Below, in pieces: positions 61,461-64,000 of a stretch of 64,000 bases of DNA. The position numbers were made by a program, and so were the translations under genes. Origin of the DNA: Wurfbainia villosa. Its lineage: Eukaryota; Streptophyta; Magnoliopsida; Zingiberales; Zingiberaceae. Positions within the stretch are counted from its first letter, which is position 1. Each line of letters opens with the position of its first letter. The notes under the pieces were generated by a model. The model was not told where the DNA came from. It saw only the letters and a program-made list of their open reading frames with translations, and ran no database searches. The DNA is taken from positions 128,849,272 through 128,913,271 of the forward strand of contig CM045989.1 in assembly GCA_025175895.1 (NCBI GenBank). The letters are read 5' to 3'.

Positions 61461-64000
61461 AGAAGGCATCCGATGCCCCATCCTCTTCAGGTATCTTCGT
61501 TATTGATTGTCATTCTATTTCCTTAGACACTTGGGTATTGGATACTGGGTGTGGCTCACATATATGTAATGACATACAGGGCAAGGAATAGAAGAAGACT
61601 TGTCGAGGGGAGTCAAATTTGCGAGTTGGCAATGGAGCAAAGGTTGCCGCTCGCCATCGGAACTTATTTGTCAAGCTCCCTAGTGGACTAGTCTTAGAAT
61701 CGACAATTGCTATTATGTTCCTTCTCTAATAAAGAACATTGTTTCTATTTCGCTTAAATAGAAATGGTTTCCATTTAACGCTTAGTAACAATTGTTGTTA
61801 TATAACTTTGAATGGCGACTTTATGGAACCGAACTTTGAGTAATGGCATTTATACGCTGGACGATTCACAAGGACATTTCAATATCGGCTGAGCAACACG
61901 CGTGTTCGAAAGGATAATCACATAGACTCCTATATGTGGCATTGTCGCCTTGGCCATATAAGCAAGAAACGCATGTCCGAATTACACCGATGTGGAATTC
62001 GAATCGCTTGAATTGATTCATACGATACATGCGAATCATGCTTAAAAGGCAAGATGACTAAGTTACCTTTACGAAAAGGTGAACGAGTGGGAGAGTTACT
62101 AGGTTTAGTACATACCGATGTATGTGGACCTATGTCAACTCAAGCATTAGGAGGCTATAGCTACTTCATTACCTTCACCGATGATCACTACTGGCTTGGG
62201 TATGTGTTCTGATGAAACACAAGTCCAAGCCTTTGAAAGGTTCAAAGAATTCAGAATGAAGTAGAGAAACAACATGACAAAAGTATTAAAATACTTCGAT
62301 CGGATCGAGGTGGTGAATACTTAAGTCAAGAGTTTCTTGATTATCTAAGAGACAATGGCATATTGTCTCAATGGACTCACCTATACACCACAAAGATAAT
62401 GGTGTATCCGAGAGGCGAATCGACCTTGTTGACATGGTCAGTCAATGATGAATCATGCAACTCTTCCCAAGTCCTTTGGGGTTATGCACTTCGCATACCG
62501 CTTACTTGTTAAAATGTAATGCCTACCAAGGTAGTCTCAACTACTCCATATGAGATATGGAATGGTAAGAAACCTCATGTATCTTACTTGAAGATATGGG
62601 GTTGTCCTCGCTTATGTGAAGCGGATCAGACGCATAAAATTGGATGCTAAGTCCGATAAATGTCTATTTATTGATACCCTAAGGAAACAAGGGGTTACTA
62701 ATTCTATCATCCCGTGGAACAAAAGGTGTTTGTTTCAAGGCATGTGTTTCTAGAGAAAGAGTTTCTCTTGCAAGAAAACAAAGGGGAGTGTCACGAGCTT
62801 GAGGAGGCTCGAGAGACTCAAATAGACATTGATGAGATACTGGTGAAGCACAATTGACAACTCATAGTGATGAGCAATCTACCGACTTATTGTAACACCA
62901 CATCTTCAGAGATCCGCAGAACACGCAATATTCCCGAGAGATATGGATTTCTCGTAAGTGAATCGAACGACGTGTTACTCATTGATGATGAGGAGCCTCC
63001 AGCTTATGAAGAAGTGGCCGACAAGTTCGAAGGGATAAGTGGCTTGGTGCCATGAAGTCGGAAATGGATTCCATGTATGAAAACCAAGTTCGAACTTGGT
63101 TGACCCACCAAGGCATAAAGCCTATAGGGTGCAAGTGGGTTTTCAAGAAGAAAACCGACATGGATGGTAATGTGATTACCTATAAGGTTAGATTGGTGAA
63201 AGGATATCGCCAAAAACAAGGTGTTGATTATGACGAAACCTATTCGCTCAGAGCTATGCTTAAATCCATTCGATGCTCCCGCCATAGCGGCTCATTATGA
63301 TTATGAGATATGGCAGATGGATGTGAAAACATGATTTCCTTAATGGAAACTCGCCGAGGACGTGTATATGATATAGCCCGAGGGTTTCACATCTGCTTGA
63401 TAAAACCAAGGTATGCAAATTGCGACGGTCCATTTATGGATCAAGCAAGCATCCAGAGTCGGAATATCCGCTTTGATGAGGCAATCAAAAAGTTTGATTT
63501 CACAAAATCCGCATTTAACCTTGTGTGTACAAGAAGGTTAGTGGGAGGCAATGTGTTCCTAGTATTGTATGTCGATGACATATTACTTATAGGAAACGAT
63601 GTTTCAATCTTACAACTAAGGTTTGGTTATCCAAGACATTCTCCATGAAAGATCGGGAGAAGCAACCTACATCCTGGGATTAAGATCTATAGAGATAGAT
63701 CAAATGGTTGCTTGGTCTTTCGCAGCTACATATATAGACCGAAAAGCAAAGAGGTTTAGCATGTCAATCCAAGAAAGGTTTCATACCCATCGTGCATGGG
63801 GTACACCTTTCAAGTCTATGTGTCCGCGCACGTAAGACGAGAGGATTTGCATGAGTAAGATTCCCATGCATCCGCAATAGGATCTATCATGTATGCTATG
63901 TTACAAGGCCCGATGTATCGTACGCCCGAGTGTCACGAGCAGATACTCACCGATCCAGAATGGATCATTGCATGTCATAAGACGATCCTTAAGTACTTAA
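61461..64000 (+). pseudogene. Copia-VII protease, integrase, RT and RNase H start (broken, partial)
   Basis: The protease active site is legible (WVLDTGCGSHICND, 61531-61572). GAG-pre-integrase (WHCRLGH, CESCLKG) is near 61940-62060. The integrase core is at 62095-62340 (VHTDVCGP, LRSDRGGEYLSQEF), while the third catalytic block near 62390 is scrambled by indels. The RT N-terminus (EMDSMYENQVRT, GCKWVF) is at 63052-63300 and the catalytic block YVDDILLIGND at 63567-63600. The C-terminal RT block (SAIGSIMYAML) is near 63870 at the edge. Nearly every motif lies in a different frame from the next, with the breaks caused by 1-3-base losses. Confidence 0.87.

Larger units (their letters stand above)
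57188..64000 (+). mobile_element. Copia-VII: 5' two-thirds of a Copia-III-family element, runs off the window
   Basis: The 5' LTR (57188-59409), PBS, leader, gag, protease, integrase, RT and the start of RNase H are in order on the plus strand. LTR, leader repeats and coding parts are the same family as Copia-III. It is inserted in the Copia-VI leader; the right LTR and target duplication are outside the window. Coding frames are disrupted by many 1-3-base indels. Confidence 0.9.

Overview
This window is repeat-dominated plant nuclear DNA. It holds Ty1/copia and Ty3/gypsy LTR retrotransposons primed by plant-type tRNA primer sites, a CACTA (En/Spm) DNA transposon, solo LTRs with 5-bp target duplications, and no recognisable host gene. 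The organism is an angiosperm. A monocot is my guess from the general look of the elements, and it is weak because no species-diagnostic gene is present. Almost every long reading frame is a retroelement gag/pol piece or transposase piece, most of them broken by stops and frameshifts.

Layout. (A) 1-12788 is the 3' part of a plus-strand Copia element (Copia-0) split by a complete minus-strand SIRE-like Copia element (Copia-I, 557-9316, TSD GTAAT). (B) 12789-14254 is AT-rich DNA with no recognised feature. (C) 14255-54207 is one old Tat-lineage Gypsy element whose 5' LTR, gag, protease, RT, RNase H, integrase and an antisense 3' ORF are spread over 40 kb by nested insertions. These are a CACTA element (17643-22832, TSD ATT), a pol-less Copia (Copia-V, 24198-29955, TSD TTGGC), a solo LTR (30565-32449, TSD TAGCT), a full-length Copia (Copia-III, 32513-50471, TSD ATATG) and a second solo LTR (51561-52719, TSD CAATA). 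Copia-III itself contains the pol-less Copia-II (37700-46265, TSD TATAT). (D) 54208-64000 is the 5' LTR and leader of another Copia (Copia-VI), interrupted at 57188 by Copia-VII. Copia-VII is a relative of Copia-III and runs off the right edge.

By eye, removing each insertion plus one target-duplication copy brings the Gypsy reading frame back in phase at every internal junction checked, so the nesting order is well supported. Autonomous-type elements (I, III, VII, 0) carry gag, protease, integrase, RT and RNase H remnants. Copia-II and Copia-V carry LTRs, PBS, PPT and gag but no pol, so they would have depended on enzymes supplied in trans.

The most unusual points are: (1) arrays of the palindrome ATCAGTCGACTGAT just upstream of the TATA box in the LTRs of several distinct Copia families, and again upstream of an internal ORF; (2) Copia-II, with an intact 545-residue gag that lacks much of the usual capsid domain and a second 'plant transposon protein'-like ORF; (3) four phased TTGGA-CTCTC-TCCAA hairpins in the leader RNA of Copia-III/VII; (4) an antisense, apparently intron-containing ORF at the 3' end of the Gypsy element. 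Some stretches (about 45.36-45.66 kb, 42.3-42.55 kb, 60.7-64 kb) carry so many small indels or local rewrites that consensus error in the assembly must be considered.
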